64,000 bases of DNA from contig NZ_AP022582.1 in the NCBI RefSeq assembly GCF_010731595.1, forward strand, positions 2,480,001 to 2,544,000, written 5' to 3'. Both the position numbers and the translations under genes were made by a program. This DNA comes from Mycobacterium seoulense. GTDB lineage: Bacteria; Actinomycetota; Actinomycetes; Mycobacteriales; Mycobacteriaceae. Of the stretch, positions 19,469 to 28,790 are shown piece after piece; the stretch's first letter is position 1; the number at the start of each line of letters is the position of its first letter. The notes under the pieces were generated by a model. That model searched no databases. It was not told the DNA's origin and worked only from the letters and a program-made list of their open reading frames with translations.

Positions 19469-20928
19469 GCTCGTGCGACGAGTCGCGAGACGATCGGCGC
19501 GGCGGGCGTCAGGGGCGTTGAGGTGAACTTCGCCTTCATACCCTTGACCCAGCGCTGGCATCGCTCGCTCAGCTGATAGTCGTCCGTCTGCAGGTGTGAA
19601 CGAGTGACGAGCACGCCGAGTTGGGCGCCCTCGGACCGTAAGTCGCCAGGCGCGGCGACTCGCATGTAGAAAGCCTCGGACCCGTCGAGCAGCGTGGCCC
19701 AGTCGTTGGCGGTCCGCGAAAAGGAAACCCGGCCGTCGTCGTCGATGCGCCAGACACCGGTGCGTGGCGTCGCGGTGAAGATCTCGATATCCGGCGACGT
19801 CTCGGTGAGGATCACCTGGCCCCAGACCTCGTCCTCGCCATAGCCCCGCTCCCAGCGCGAGTTGATCTCGTCGATGTCGAGCTCGTACTCCACGTCCATG
19901 TACTCGAGCAGGTGAAAGAGGAACAGCGGCATGTCGGCGTAGGCCTCGGTGGTCAGGTTCGTCATCGGGCTGGCGCCGCTCAGCCGCGGGTTCACCTCGC
20001 CGAGGTAGAGCTCGTCGGAGTCGAGGTCATGCAGAAGGTCCACCTCGAAGTAGCCGAGGTAACCCTCGCGGCGCATGACGTCGCCCAGCTTTGTCACCAT
20101 TTCTCGGGCGGCGCGCGTCTGGGCGGGCGGCAGCACCTCGTGCCAGATGTCATTGCCACACCAGCTGCCCCGGCTCGGCGTCAGCTCCGAATAACCGACG
20201 AGACTCGTCATCGCGGGGCCGACGACGGTGCCGTGGCGGGTCACGGCACCCTCGAGGCACACCTCGACGTTGCGGATCCGCTTCATAACCTTGAGGTCCT
20301 GCCCGACCAGGTCACCGGCGTGCTGGTCCCAGTCGCGCTGACCGTGGACAAAGAACGTCCCGCTGCCGGCGTTGCCATAAGCGATCGAGATGACGAGATC
20401 GTCCCCCAAGCCGGCGTCTTGTGCGAGCGCCAGCAATTCGTCGTAGGAACCGGCCCGCCCGATCGTGTTGGGCACACTGGGCACCCCCGCCTCGTCGGCC
20501 AGGCGCGTCATGACGATCTTGGAGCCCAGCCGATTGCGCAGCTCGATCGGCGGGTGCATGACCTCGAGACCTGCCGACCGCGCGAGGGCCTGGATTTCCT
20601 CGTTCATCATCACAAAGCAGCACTTGCCGCCGGGGCCTTTACCCGCGATGAACTCGAGCGTCTCGGGATCGGACAGCAGGTGGCTGCAGACCTCGTCCAT
20701 GGAGTCAAAATCACGGCGGTCGCGTCGCCGGGGCACGAAAACGCGCGAGTGTGTGCCCTCGAAAGAGTCAAAGTAGGTCAGGTAGAAGAAGTTTCGTATC
20801 CAGCGGTCAACACCCAGCAGGTTGAACGGGGTCGGCGAGATGAAGTACAGCGGCACCTTGTTTGTGTGGAAGAACGCGCGTACGTCCGAGAGGCCGTTCA
20901 GCACCCGACCCGGCTCAGGCCCACCCAT
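19465..20928 (-). CDS. ATP-grasp family ligase-like protein
   Basis: A 487-residue protein with an ATP-grasp fold in its middle. RNRLGSKIVMTRLADEAGVPSVPNTIG is the segment entering the ATP site, and DDLVISIAYGNAGSGTFFV is the phosphate-binding loop. YLGYFEVDLLHD and YLGEVNPRLSGASPMTNL carry the Asp, Glu and Asn that bind Mg-ATP. Such enzymes join a carboxylate to an amine or thiol through an acyl-phosphate. The N-terminal 100 residues are not recognised. The ATG at 20928 (MGGPEPGRVLNGL) is preferred over one 19 codons upstream. The gene lies 108 nt downstream of the DJ-1-like gene and overlaps the serine hydrolase gene by 4 nt. The product of the pathway is unknown. Confidence 0.8.
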   Translation of the reverse strand: MGGPEPGRVLNGLSDVRAFFHTNKVPLYFISPTPFNLLGVDRWIRNFFYLTYFDSFEGTHSRVFVPRRRDRRDFDSMDEVCSHLLSDPETLEFIAGKGPGGKCCFVMMNEEIQALARSAGLEVMHPPIELRNRLGSKIVMTRLADEAGVPSVPNTIGRAGSYDELLALAQDAGLGDDLVISIAYGNAGSGTFFVHGQRDWDQHAGDLVGQDLKVMKRIRNVEVCLEGAVTRHGTVVGPAMTSLVGYSELTPSRGSWCGNDIWHEVLPPAQTRAAREMVTKLGDVMRREGYLGYFEVDLLHDLDSDELYLGEVNPRLSGASPMTNLTTEAYADMPLFLFHLLEYMDVEYELDIDEINSRWERGYGEDEVWGQVILTETSPDIEIFTATPRTGVWRIDDDGRVSFSRTANDWATLLDGSEAFYMRVAAPGDLRSEGAQLGVLVTRSHLQTDDYQLSERCQRWVKGMKAKFTSTPLTPAAPIVSRLVARA

Positions 20929-21036
20929 GTTCACGCAACCCGCGCCGGAGACAGGGGCGCCGCACCCAGCGCGTCGGCAATGCAATCACATACGTTCATC
21001 CCACAAGTGTGGACCCGGATGGCCTGCGGCACTCGC

Positions 21037-21729
21037 TTAACCGAGTTCCTTCATGAACTCTTTCGCCAAAGGTCCGGCGGAGGCCGGGTTCTGACCCGTG
21101 AAGAGATTGCGGTCTTTCACCGTGTAGGGCTTCCAGATTTCGCCGCGGGAGAAGTCGACGCCCATCTTCACCAGTTCGTCCTCGGCGGTCCACCGGGCCT
21201 TCTCACGGAGCCCCACGGCATCCTCTTCGTCGTTGGTGTAGGCCGTGACTTTGTAGCCGGCGAACGGCGAGACCCCGTTTCGCCGGGTGGCCATCATGGC
21301 GACCGGCGCGTGACAGACGATGGCCAGTGGCTTGCCGGAGGCGAGCGCCGCGGTGAGCAGCCGGCCCGAGTCGGCGTCCTGCCACAGGTCCTCCATCGGG
21401 CCGTGCCCGCCCGGGTAGTAGACGGCGTCATAGTCCTCGAGGCGGGCGTCGGCCAATTCGATCGGGCGGCGCAATTCCTCGGCGGATCGCAGGATGTCCT
21501 CTAGTTCCCGCGCGATCTCCTCGCTACCGGCCATCGACGGACGCAGACTCATCACATCGACATGCGGGACAACCCCTTTCGGGGTGGCGACGACGACCTG
21601 GTGACCGGCGTCGGTGAGCTCGCGGTACGGCGCCGCGAACTCCTCGGCCCAATAGCCAGTCGGATGCCTCGTGCCGTCCTTGAGTGTCCAATAACTTGCG
21701 CCGGTCACTACGAACAGAACCTTTGCCAT
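21037..21729 (-). CDS. DJ-1/PfpI family protein (Hsp31 / glyoxalase III-like)
   Basis: A 230-residue class I glutamine amidotransferase-like protein. The nucleophile elbow is AIVCHAPVA with the reactive Cys near residue 130. VYYPGGHGPMEDLWQD with its Glu/His environment is typical of Hsp31-type glyoxalase III and chaperone proteins, and TGYWAEEFAAPYREL carries the N-terminal Glu. Expected roles are removal of reactive carbonyls such as methylglyoxal or repair of glycated groups; this comes from the family only. The ATG at 21729 (MAKVLFVVTGASYW) is chosen over one six codons earlier. It is the first of three minus-strand genes with the ATP-grasp and beta-lactamase-fold proteins. Confidence 0.87.
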   Translation of the reverse strand: MAKVLFVVTGASYWTLKDGTRHPTGYWAEEFAAPYRELTDAGHQVVVATPKGVVPHVDVMSLRPSMAGSEEIARELEDILRSAEELRRPIELADARLEDYDAVYYPGGHGPMEDLWQDADSGRLLTAALASGKPLAIVCHAPVAMMATRRNGVSPFAGYKVTAYTNDEEDAVGLREKARWTAEDELVKMGVDFSRGEIWKPYTVKDRNLFTGQNPASAGPLAKEFMKELG

Positions 21730-21948
21730 CGCCCAAGCTTCACCCATCTCGTCTGGGCGTGCAATAGCTCGGCCTCGCCTTCGCCCCGGAGCGTCGTAGA
21801 CACGCGGTGTGAATGGTTCTTAACACGCGCTGTTGTCCCCAAGGCTTGCCTATTAGACCGTTGGGGAACCACAATTGGCGTGTCGCGCGAGCAGATGACG
21901 CTTGCAGGGGGATTATGACTTAGGGCGTCTCTATTCGAGGGGTGGTCG

Positions 21949-22440
21949 ATGATGACGTCGAACGACTGGCAACCGGTGGTGCGAGTTGGGGAACCAAAGT
22001 TCGTAGCCGGCCTTGGGAACAGGATCAAAGTTGAGGTCAAGACACGGGGCTGGCTAAGCCGAGACTGGCGCGGCTACTTCGGTTCGCAGGTATCGCAGCA
22101 ACGGCTCGATGCCCGGTACTCCTCCTATCCCTGTTGGGATGAGGTCCAGCGCATCGAAGGCACCTGCGCCCTCGATGAAGCCGAGCGCTACATCGAAATG
22201 CTCGATGCCGCAATCCATTACGCGAACACGAGGGTGCGCCACGACGCGTTGCCGGCCACCGTGCTCCAGGAAACGCAGCGCGACCAACGTGCGTGCGCGG
22301 TCCGACGGCGTCAAGCGGCGCTCGACCAGCTCGCCAAGAAGTTGGCACGACCCGAATTCGGGTGCGAGCAAAATCCCGGAGATCGCGACGTAACGCATGG
22401 CGATGCCGTCGCCCTCGAGTTTGACCGCAGCGCCCGTTGA
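21949..22440 (+). CDS. Hypothetical protein (163 aa)
   Basis: A 163-residue protein with no recognised family. It has no signal peptide or membrane helix. The centre CALDEAERYIEMLDAAIHYANTRV is an amphipathic helix and the C-terminal half is charged. A good ribosome-binding site (GAGGGG, about 6 nt before the ATG) supports translation from 21949 or from the adjacent second ATG at 21952. A competing 114-residue minus-strand frame covers much of the same DNA. I favour the plus strand because of the ribosome-binding site and its more protein-like composition. It lies at the right end of the accessory block, before echA14. Confidence 0.5.
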   Translation: MMTSNDWQPVVRVGEPKFVAGLGNRIKVEVKTRGWLSRDWRGYFGSQVSQQRLDARYSSYPCWDEVQRIEGTCALDEAERYIEMLDAAIHYANTRVRHDALPATVLQETQRDQRACAVRRRQAALDQLAKKLARPEFGCEQNPGDRDVTHGDAVALEFDRSAR

Positions 22441-22732
22441 CTCGCTGAATTCTAGGCCTGTAATTAGCGGTCGTGCGCGCGCACGCTTACTCCGGATGAA
22501 TGCCTGAGCGCTCTCACGGGCGTCGGCTCAAGCGCCTAAGCGCTCACACATTCGCAGGTACACCACCATTGTTTGGGAAATGCCTTAGTCGCCGGCAAGA
22601 GCGGCGGTTGCCGACTGCGCGAAACTCGCGAGCACGCGCGCAGTACCCTTACCCTGCCCCGGAATCACAGCTGACGGCACACGAATCGTGCGTCGCCCGG
22701 ACCCGCCAACCCCCAAGCCACGGAGGTACCCG
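22441..22732. other. Intergenic stretch before echA14
   Basis: About 290 nt without a supported gene. Short frames here are arginine-rich and lack ribosome-binding sites. The last 20 nt carry the GGAGG ribosome-binding site of echA14. I see no convincing promoter, hairpin or repeat. Confidence 0.5.
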
Positions 22733-23503
22733 ATGGCCCAGTCAGACCCCGTCTTGTTCACTGTCGACAAGCGCGTCGCACTGATCACCGTCAACGACCC
22801 CGACCGGCGCAACGCGGTCACCGCCGGGATGTCGGCGCTTCTGCGCGCCGCCGTCGAGCGGGCCGAGGCCGATCCCGACGTACACGCCGTGGTGATCACC
22901 GGTGCCGGCAAGGCCTTTTGCGCCGGCGCGGATCTGAGCGCACTCGGCGCCGCTGGCGGCGACAAAGCCGAGACGGGTCTGCAACAGCTCTACGACGGCT
23001 TCATGGCCGTCGGCAGTTGCCGGCTGCCCACCATCGCCGCGGTCAACGGCGCGGCGGTCGGCGCGGGTCTGAATCTCGCGCTGGCGGCCGACGTGCGCAT
23101 CGCCGGGCCGGCGGCGTTGTTCGACGCCCGATTCCAGAAGCTCGGGCTACACCCCGGCGGCGGTGCGACGTGGATGCTGCAGCGCGCGGTGGGACCCCAG
23201 GTCGCCCGCGCGGCACTGCTCTTCGGCATGCGCTTCGACGCCGAAGCCGCCGTCCACCACGGCCTGGCGCTCTGCGCCGCCGACGACCCGGTCGCCGCGG
23301 CGCTGGAGCTGGCGGCCGGGCCCGCGGCCGCCCCACGCGAGGTCGTGCTGGCGACGAAGGCAACCATGCGCGCCACGGTCAGCCCGGGATCGTTGGATCA
23401 CGAACAACACGTGTTCGCCATGCGCACGGAGCTCGGCCCGCAGGCCTACTCCATCCAGTCGCCGGAGTTTGCTCAGCGATTGGCCGCAGCGCAACGCCGC
23501 TAG
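22733..23503 (+). CDS. echA14: Enoyl-CoA hydratase/isomerase family protein EchA14
   Basis: A 256-residue crotonase-fold enzyme, the same length as Rv2486 EchA14. [19 protein letters not shown] forms the first half of the oxyanion hole. [27 protein letters not shown] forms the second half, and [17 protein letters not shown] follows. In the second half the family's catalytic acid positions are not the classical Glu-Glu pair, so the reaction could be hydration or isomerisation of an enoyl-CoA. The start is the ATG at 22733 (MAQSDPVLF) with GGAGG upstream. It precedes the branched-chain keto-acid genes, convergent with bkdC, which suggests but does not prove a shared role in acyl-CoA breakdown. 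Confidence 0.9.
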   Translation: MAQSDPVLFTVDKRVALITVNDPDRRNAVTAGMSALLRAAVERAEADPDVHAVVITGAGKAFCAGADLSALGAAGGDKAETGLQQLYDGFMAVGSCRLPTIAAVNGAAVGAGLNLALAADVRIAGPAALFDARFQKLGLHPGGGATWMLQRAVGPQVARAALLFGMRFDAEAAVHHGLALCAADDPVAAALELAAGPAAAPREVVLATKATMRATVSPGSLDHEQHVFAMRTELGPQAYSIQSPEFAQRLAAAQRR

Positions 23504-23603
23504 TGCCAGCATGGCTTAGCAGGTTGGGATCGGTAGCGCAGCGTCCGTCGTGTGCTTGCGGGGAAGACGCCACCGACTGGCGCATGAGCAAAGGACATGC
23601 AGC

Positions 23604-23894
23604 GTGCACATCACCCGTACCCTCACCCGCATCGTCGCCGGGGCCCTCCTGTCCAGCGGCCTCGCCACGGCCGGATTCGCGCTGGTTGCCGGCACCGCCC
23701 ACGCCCAGCCGGGGCCCGCGCCGCAGGTGTACTGGTGCCCGAATCAGCCGTGGAACCCGGCATGGGGTGAGAACAAGTATTGGAATCAGTGCTGGGACAC
23801 CGACAACCCGCCGTCGTACCCGCCCCCGCCTCCCTTTCGCCAGCCGAACTTCAACTGCGGCCTGTTCTGGTGCCCCGTACCGCCGCACAGCTGA
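23604..23894 (+). CDS. Small secreted Trp/Cys/Pro-rich protein
   Basis: A 96-residue exported protein with a GTG start at 23604, preceded by AAAGGA at the right distance. The signal peptide (VHITRTLTRIVAGALLSSGL then GFALVAG) is cut after AHA or nearby, before QPGPAP. The mature chain is short, with VYWCPNQPWNPAWG, NQCWD and NCGLFWCP: four Cys and many Trp and Pro. It shares the pattern C-P-x-Q-x-W ... C-x-W with the secreted protein at 52537, so both belong to one mycobacterial family of small exported proteins without known function. It ends 10 nt from the convergent bkdC stop. Confidence 0.75.
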   Translation: MHITRTLTRIVAGALLSSGLATAGFALVAGTAHAQPGPAPQVYWCPNQPWNPAWGENKYWNQCWDTDNPPSYPPPPPFRQPNFNCGLFWCPVPPHS

Positions 23895-23904
23895 GCCGAA
23901 CCGG

Positions 23905-25068
23905 TCAGAGGTCGAGCAGCGCTGTCGCGGGTGACTCGATCAAATCCCTCAGCTCGGTGACGAACCCGGCCGCCTGGGCGCCGTCGGCGACGCGGTGGTC
24001 GAACACGCAGGTGAGCGCCATCGTCGGGCGCACCACGACCTGATCACCGACGGCCATCGGACGCGGTTTGATGGCGCCCATCCCCAGGATGGCCGCTTCG
24101 GGATGGTTGATCACCGGCTCGCCGTCGTCGGCGCCCAGCGCCCCGAAGTTCGACACGGTGAAGGTGGAGCCGCGCAGCTCCGCCGGCGTGAGCGTGCCCT
24201 CCCGCGCACCGGTGATCAATTCCGCTGCGCGGCTTGCCAACTCGCGGGTCGTCTTGTCGTGCGCGTCGGTGATCACCGGGACCAGCAGCCCGCGTGGGGT
24301 GGCCACTCCGAATCCGAGGTGCACCCGATGTTCGACGCGAACCCGCGGGCCCTCGGGCGAGTCAATCCATGTTGAGTTGAGAATCTCGTTGTGGCGCAGC
24401 GCAATGACCAGTAGCCGCATCGTCAGGACGAACGGCGTCATCTTCTGATCCGCCGACGCACGGTCCGATAGCCGCATCAGTTCGGTGCAGTCGACGGTGA
24501 CGCCGACTTTCGCGGCCGGGATCTCCCGGTGCGACAACGTCATCTTCTCGGCCATTCGGGCCTGCACGCCGCGGACCGGTCGGTAATCGGCGCCCTTGTG
24601 GTCGGCTGCCGCCAGCACGTCGGCGCGGGTGATGATGCTGTCGGGGTCGCGTTGCAGTGAACGCAGGTCGACCCTCAGGTCCTTGGCCAACTTGCGCACC
24701 GGGGGGGCGGCGAGCGGGCGGCTGGTCCGCCGGCTGGCGTCGATGCCGGCGTCCGCGCCATAGCCGACGAGCGTGGGAACCTCCCCGGCGGTCGCGGGTG
24801 CGTCGCCGTTGAGCGGTGCGGTGTCGATGCGGACCAGCACCGCGCCCACGGCGAGCACATCGCCTTCGCCGCCGTGCGTTTCGACGATCCGCCCCGCGTA
24901 GGGGCTGGGCAGCTCCACCTCCGCCTTGGCGGTCTCCACCGAGCACAGCACCTGGTTGAGCTCGACGTCGTCCCCCGCGGCGACGTTCCAGTGCGTCACG
25001 GTCACTTCCTGCAATCCTTCGCCCAGATCGGGAACCCGGAAGGACTTCACCCGCTCGTCGGCGCTCAC
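23905..25068 (-). CDS. bkdC: Branched-chain keto-acid dehydrogenase E2 (lipoyl acyltransferase) BkdC
   Basis: A 387-residue dihydrolipoamide acyltransferase, the core of the branched-chain 2-oxo acid dehydrogenase complex; it passes the acyl group from E1 to CoA. Residues 1-80 form one lipoyl domain with the lipoylated Lys in [11 protein letters not shown] hinge rich in Pro/Ala follows. A peripheral subunit-binding domain ([15 protein letters not shown]) lies near 140-175. The catalytic domain ends with the [14 protein letters not shown] motif, which contains the active-site His and Asp. The true start is the GTG at 25068 overlapping the bkdB stop (GTGA); the open frame extends further upstream but overlaps bkdB. 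It corresponds to Rv2495c. Confidence 0.95.
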   Translation of the reverse strand: MSADERVKSFRVPDLGEGLQEVTVTHWNVAAGDDVELNQVLCSVETAKAEVELPSPYAGRIVETHGGEGDVLAVGAVLVRIDTAPLNGDAPATAGEVPTLVGYGADAGIDASRRTSRPLAAPPVRKLAKDLRVDLRSLQRDPDSIITRADVLAAADHKGADYRPVRGVQARMAEKMTLSHREIPAAKVGVTVDCTELMRLSDRASADQKMTPFVLTMRLLVIALRHNEILNSTWIDSPEGPRVRVEHRVHLGFGVATPRGLLVPVITDAHDKTTRELASRAAELITGAREGTLTPAELRGSTFTVSNFGALGADDGEPVINHPEAAILGMGAIKPRPMAVGDQVVVRPTMALTCVFDHRVADGAQAAGFVTELRDLIESPATALLDL

Positions 25069-26120
25069 GGCTGCCCCAACGCCCGCTCGACACAGTCCAG
25101 CAGCCGGTCGGGGCCCGGCAGCCACGATCGTTCCAGCCGCGCCGGCGGATACGGGGTGTCGAATCCGCAGGCGCGTAACACCGGCGCCTCCAACTCGTAG
25201 AACATCTCCTCTTGGATCCGGGCGGCCAACCCGGCGCCGTATCCCAGGCTGCGCGGCCCCTCGTGCATCACCACGCAGCGGCCGGTCCGATGAATGGACG
25301 CCGCCAAAGTATCGAAGTCCAACGGGACCAGTGACCGCAGGTCGATGACCTCCAGACTCCAACCATGTTGCCGCTGAGCCTCTTCCGCGGCGCCGACCGC
25401 GGTGCCGACCAGGCTGCCGTAGGTCACGACCGTCACGTCGGAGCCGGGCCGGCGCACCATCGCCCGCCCGATCGGCGGCTCGGGCCGCTCGGTGTCGACC
25501 GTTCCGCGGACCTGATAACGGCGCTTCGGCTCGAGGTACATCACCGGGTCCGGGCAGGCGATCGCGTGGCGAAGCAGCCAGTACGCGTCGGCGGGGCTGG
25601 ACGGAACCACCACCTTCAGGCCTGCGGTATGCGCCCAATACGACTCGGTGGAATCCGAATGATGCTCGGCCGCACCGATCCCACCGAAAGACGGGATACG
25701 CACCGTCACCGGCATGTTGACCTCGCCGCGGGTGCGGGTGCGGTACTTCGCCAGGTGGCTGACCACCTGATCGAAAGCGGGATAGGAGAACCCGTCGAAT
25801 TGAATCTCCGGCACCGGCACGAATCCGCGCAACGCCAGCCCCACCGCGATACCGATGATGGCGGATTCGGCCAGCGGGGTATCGAAACAGCGCTTCTCGC
25901 CGAATATTTCGGCCAGCCCTTCGGTGACCCGGAACACCCCGCCCTCGACCGAGACGTCCTCGCCGAACACCAGTACCCGGTCGTCGGCGGCCATCGCATC
26001 ACGCAAGCTTCGGTTGAGGGCCTGCACCATGGTCAGCGACTGCGTACCGAGCCCGGTGTTTTCCGTTGCCGCGGGCGGTGTTTCGGCGGGACCGGCCGGA
26101 CGATCGGCGAGCTGAGTCAT
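25065..26120 (-). CDS. bkdB: Branched-chain keto-acid dehydrogenase E1 beta subunit BkdB
   Basis: A 351-residue transketolase-like E1 beta subunit, corresponding to Rv2496c. [21 protein letters not shown] and [21 protein letters not shown] are the conserved N-terminal pyrimidine-binding segments, including the Glu that activates thiamine diphosphate. The C-terminal domain contains [20 protein letters not shown] and [11 protein letters not shown]. With BkdA it forms the alpha2beta2 E1 that decarboxylates 2-oxo acids of Leu, Ile and Val. The ATG at 26120 follows directly on the bkdA stop with no gap. Residues 1-28 are extended and Pro/Ala rich and may be disordered. Confidence 0.95.
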   Translation of the reverse strand: MTQLADRPAGPAETPPAATENTGLGTQSLTMVQALNRSLRDAMAADDRVLVFGEDVSVEGGVFRVTEGLAEIFGEKRCFDTPLAESAIIGIAVGLALRGFVPVPEIQFDGFSYPAFDQVVSHLAKYRTRTRGEVNMPVTVRIPSFGGIGAAEHHSDSTESYWAHTAGLKVVVPSSPADAYWLLRHAIACPDPVMYLEPKRRYQVRGTVDTERPEPPIGRAMVRRPGSDVTVVTYGSLVGTAVGAAEEAQRQHGWSLEVIDLRSLVPLDFDTLAASIHRTGRCVVMHEGPRSLGYGAGLAARIQEEMFYELEAPVLRACGFDTPYPPARLERSWLPGPDRLLDCVERALGQP

Positions 26121-27221
26121 TCACGCCTCCTCGTCGAGGCGGTCGAGCTCGGACCGCAACTGGTCGCGCTGCGCCTGCAAACCCGGCGTCATCTCGGCGT
26201 ATACCGTGGTGAACACCTCGTCGATGTCGAAATCGGGCGCACCGAACACGGCGTCGCGTAACTCGGCGCGCATCCGCGTCGAGCGGGCAGCGACGCGGTC
26301 CTCCAAGCGGTTCGACCACAGGCCCTGCCCCTGCAGGTAGGTGCGGTAGCGCGGGATCGGGTCGAGCGCCGCCCAGCGGTCCACCTCCTCCTGGGTCCGG
26401 TAGCGGCTGGGATCATCCGAGGTCGTGTGCGGGCCGAGCCGGTAGGTGATCGCCTCGATCAGGGTCGGTCCACCACCGGCCCTGGCGCGGGCCGCGGCCT
26501 CGGCCATCACCGCGTAGCAGGCCAGCACGTCGTTGCCGTCCACCCGGATCCCCGGCATGCCGTAGCCGATCGCCTTGTGGGCGATGGACGGTGCCTTGGT
26601 CTGTTTGTGGACCGGCACCGAGATCGCCCACTGATTGTTCTGCACGAAGAACACACACGGCGCGGCGAACACGGCCGCGAAGTTCAGCGCCTCGTGCACG
26701 TCCCCCACGCTGGTGGCGCCGTCGCCGAGGAAGGTGACCGTCACCGAATCCTCGCCGAGCCGTTGGGCGGCCATCGCCGCCCCGACGGCGTGCAGGGTCT
26801 GGGTGCCGATCGGAATCGAGGTGGGCGCGCAGCACTTCTTGGTGAATTCCAGTCCGCCATGCCAGGTTCCGCGCCACACCGCACCGACGTGGCCGGGCGG
26901 GATGCCGCGCACCAGATACGCGCCGAGCTCGCGGTACTGCGGAAACAGCCAGTCGGTCTTGCGCAGGCATGCCGTCGCGCCCACCTGGGCGGCCTCCTGA
27001 CCGCGGCAGGACGCGAACAACGCCAATTCGCCCTGGCGCTTGAGGTTGACGAACTCGGTGTCCAGCTCCCGGGTGATCACCATCATCTCGTAGAGCCAGC
27101 ACAGTGTTTCCTCGGGAAGGTCGCGGCTGTAGCGGAACTCGGGCGTCGGCGTGCCGTCCGCGGCGACGAGTCGTACCGGCTCGAGGTCGACGGTCATCGG
27201 CAGTTGAGGCACGTTCGCCAT
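26121..27221 (-). CDS. bkdA: Branched-chain keto-acid dehydrogenase E1 alpha subunit BkdA
   Basis: A 366-residue E1 alpha subunit, corresponding to Rv2497c (367 aa). The thiamine diphosphate motif is complete: GDGATSVGDVHEALNFAA, ending in QNNQWAIS. HTTSDDPSRYR contains the phosphorylation-loop histidine region that binds the cofactor. It is the first gene of bkdABC. The 207-nt gap upstream to the citE-like gene is larger than other gaps in this block, so a separate promoter may sit there. None of the GTTA-N8-TAAC boxes seen at bkaR occurs in that gap. Confidence 0.95.
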   Translation of the reverse strand: MANVPQLPMTVDLEPVRLVAADGTPTPEFRYSRDLPEETLCWLYEMMVITRELDTEFVNLKRQGELALFASCRGQEAAQVGATACLRKTDWLFPQYRELGAYLVRGIPPGHVGAVWRGTWHGGLEFTKKCCAPTSIPIGTQTLHAVGAAMAAQRLGEDSVTVTFLGDGATSVGDVHEALNFAAVFAAPCVFFVQNNQWAISVPVHKQTKAPSIAHKAIGYGMPGIRVDGNDVLACYAVMAEAAARARAGGGPTLIEAITYRLGPHTTSDDPSRYRTQEEVDRWAALDPIPRYRTYLQGQGLWSNRLEDRVAARSTRMRAELRDAVFGAPDFDIDEVFTTVYAEMTPGLQAQRDQLRSELDRLDEEA

Positions 27222-27428
27222 ACCGTCTCCCTACTTCGGTGCCGCAGGGGTCACAGCAAGTGCTCAACCGGGACCCACCGCGAGCCGAAGTCGATCGCCA
27301 GCTCCACGAAAGACTCCGCTCGCCGCGACACTGGCGTACCACCCATTATGCGCTCGAATGCGAAGAGACCGCGCTGATCGCGAACGTGTCGCGCCCGCCG
27401 GCCAGGCGGTTCCTGCGGGTTTGAAGGC

Positions 27429-28250
27429 TCACCCGGCGTCGGGCTGCCCCGCCCTGCGCACCAGCATCTCGGCGTGCTTGAGCACCGGGGAGTCCACCAT
27501 CTGTCCCTCGAACGCGAAAACGCCGCGCTCGGACCGCGCGGCGGCCAATACCCTTCGCGCCCAGTCGACTTTCTCCTCGCTGGGGCGGTAGGCGTCGCGC
27601 ACCACCGGGATCTGGGTCGGGTGGATGCAGACCGTCCCGTGGAAACCCACCGCGACGGCGTCGTAGGCCTCCGCCCGTAAGCCCTCGATGTCGCGGATGT
27701 CCAAATGCACGGCGTCCAGCGCGATCCGGCCGAAGGTGGACGCCGCCAGCAGGACCGTCGACCGTACGTGGCGGGCGACGTCGCGATAGGTGCCGTCGGC
27801 CAGCCGGCTGGAGCTGCCGCCCAGCGTGGCGACCAGGTCCTCGGCGCCCCACATCATTGCGACGGTCCCCTCGGCGGCGGCGATCTCGGTGGTGAACACC
27901 GCCCCGCGGGGTGTCTCGATCAACGCGATGACGTCGCGCGGTGCCAGCGCGGACACCTGCGCGGCCGACTCGGTCTTGGAGAGCATCACGGTCGTGTACG
28001 GCGTCTCGGCGAGGGCGTCCAGGTCGCGGGCGTGCTCCTCGGTGCCGGAAGCGTTGACCCGCACCACGGTGCGCGCGGGGTCCAGTGGGTTCTCCCGCAG
28101 CGCTTTACGGGCGGCGGCCTTGTCGGATTCGGCCACCCCGTCCTCGAGGTCGAGGATCACCACGTCGGCGGCGGCGGCGGCCTTGGCGAAACGTTCGGGA
28201 CGGTCGGCCGGGCAGAACAGCCAACCCGGGCCGGCGGCTCGCAGGTTCAC
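27429..28250 (-). CDS. citE: CitE-like beta-hydroxyacyl-CoA lyase
   Basis: A 273-residue HpcH/HpaI-type aldolase, the same length as Rv2498c. The Mg-binding and catalytic segments are visible: [26 protein letters not shown], and the later [22 protein letters not shown] and [14 protein letters not shown]. Rv2498c has been shown to cleave beta-hydroxyacyl-CoA esters, including HMG-CoA in leucine breakdown and citramalyl-CoA in itaconate breakdown; I infer the same here from close similarity and gene context. There are no citrate lyase alpha or gamma genes nearby, so it is not part of citrate lyase. The GTG start at 28250 overlaps the MaoC stop (GTGA) and is preceded by AGGAGG at 5 nt. Confidence 0.93.
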   Translation of the reverse strand: MNLRAAGPGWLFCPADRPERFAKAAAAADVVILDLEDGVAESDKAAARKALRENPLDPARTVVRVNASGTEEHARDLDALAETPYTTVMLSKTESAAQVSALAPRDVIALIETPRGAVFTTEIAAAEGTVAMMWGAEDLVATLGGSSSRLADGTYRDVARHVRSTVLLAASTFGRIALDAVHLDIRDIEGLRAEAYDAVAVGFHGTVCIHPTQIPVVRDAYRPSEEKVDWARRVLAAARSERGVFAFEGQMVDSPVLKHAEMLVRRAGQPDAG

Positions 28251-28741
28251 TTGGCCTCCTCGCTCGGGCGCTTCTGGACCAGGGTGGTGCGCACGGCGCG
28301 CGCGACGACGTCGCCATGCTGGTTGCGCCCGGTGTGCTCGAGGGTGACGATCCCTTCCCCGGGCCTGCTCTTCGACTCGCGCTTGCCGGTGCACACCGTC
28401 TCCGCGTACAGGGTGTCGCCGTGAAATACCGGCTTGGGGAACGACACCTCGGAGAAGCCCAGGTTGGCGACGATGGTGCCCAGCGTCAGCTGCGAGACGG
28501 ACAGCCCCACCAGCGTGGACAGCGTGAACATCGAGTTGACCAACCGCTCGCCCCGAAAGCCGGGCTGGTCGGCGGCCCACGCCGCGTCCAGGTGCAACGA
28601 CTGGGTGTTCATCGTCAGCGTGGTGAACAAGACGTTGTCGGCCTCGGTGACGGTGCGGCCCGGCCGGTGTAGGTACGTCGTGCCGATCTCGAACTCCTCG
28701 AACCACAAGCCCCGCTGGATGATCGACTTGCCTTCGGTCAT
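28247..28741 (-). CDS. MaoC-like acyl-CoA dehydratase (Rv2499c type)
   Basis: A 164-residue hot-dog fold protein. It contains [25 protein letters not shown], the MaoC hydratase-2 motif region, with the catalytic Asp and His positions (EADN ... QSLHLD). It also has [19 protein letters not shown] and [13 protein letters not shown]. It hydrates an enoyl-CoA such as itaconyl- or methylglutaconyl-CoA, feeding the CitE-like lyase with which it is translationally coupled. The link to itaconate is from knowledge of Rv2499c; the sequence alone shows only the fold. It lies between fadE19 and citE. Confidence 0.88.
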   Translation of the reverse strand: MTEGKSIIQRGLWFEEFEIGTTYLHRPGRTVTEADNVLFTTLTMNTQSLHLDAAWAADQPGFRGERLVNSMFTLSTLVGLSVSQLTLGTIVANLGFSEVSFPKPVFHGDTLYAETVCTGKRESKSRPGEGIVTLEHTGRNQHGDVVARAVRTTLVQKRPSEEAK

Positions 28742-28790
28742 GCGCGCCGCTCCTCCTCATCGCTCCGCTCTGCATCGTCGCCGGCGCGGG

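Noticed and set aside
22054..22398. 114-residue minus-strand frame opposite the hypothetical gene at 21949
   Set aside because: It has no ribosome-binding site of the quality seen on the plus strand. It could still be the true gene, so the plus-strand call has only moderate confidence.
23905..25638. Longer bkdC start (577 codons)
   Set aside because: The extension overlaps bkdB in another frame and lacks lipoyl-type sequence; the GTG at 25068 overlaps the bkdB stop as expected.
27222..27428. Another BkaR operator in front of bkdA
   Set aside because: No GTTA or TAAC half sites with the right spacing were found in the 207-nt gap.
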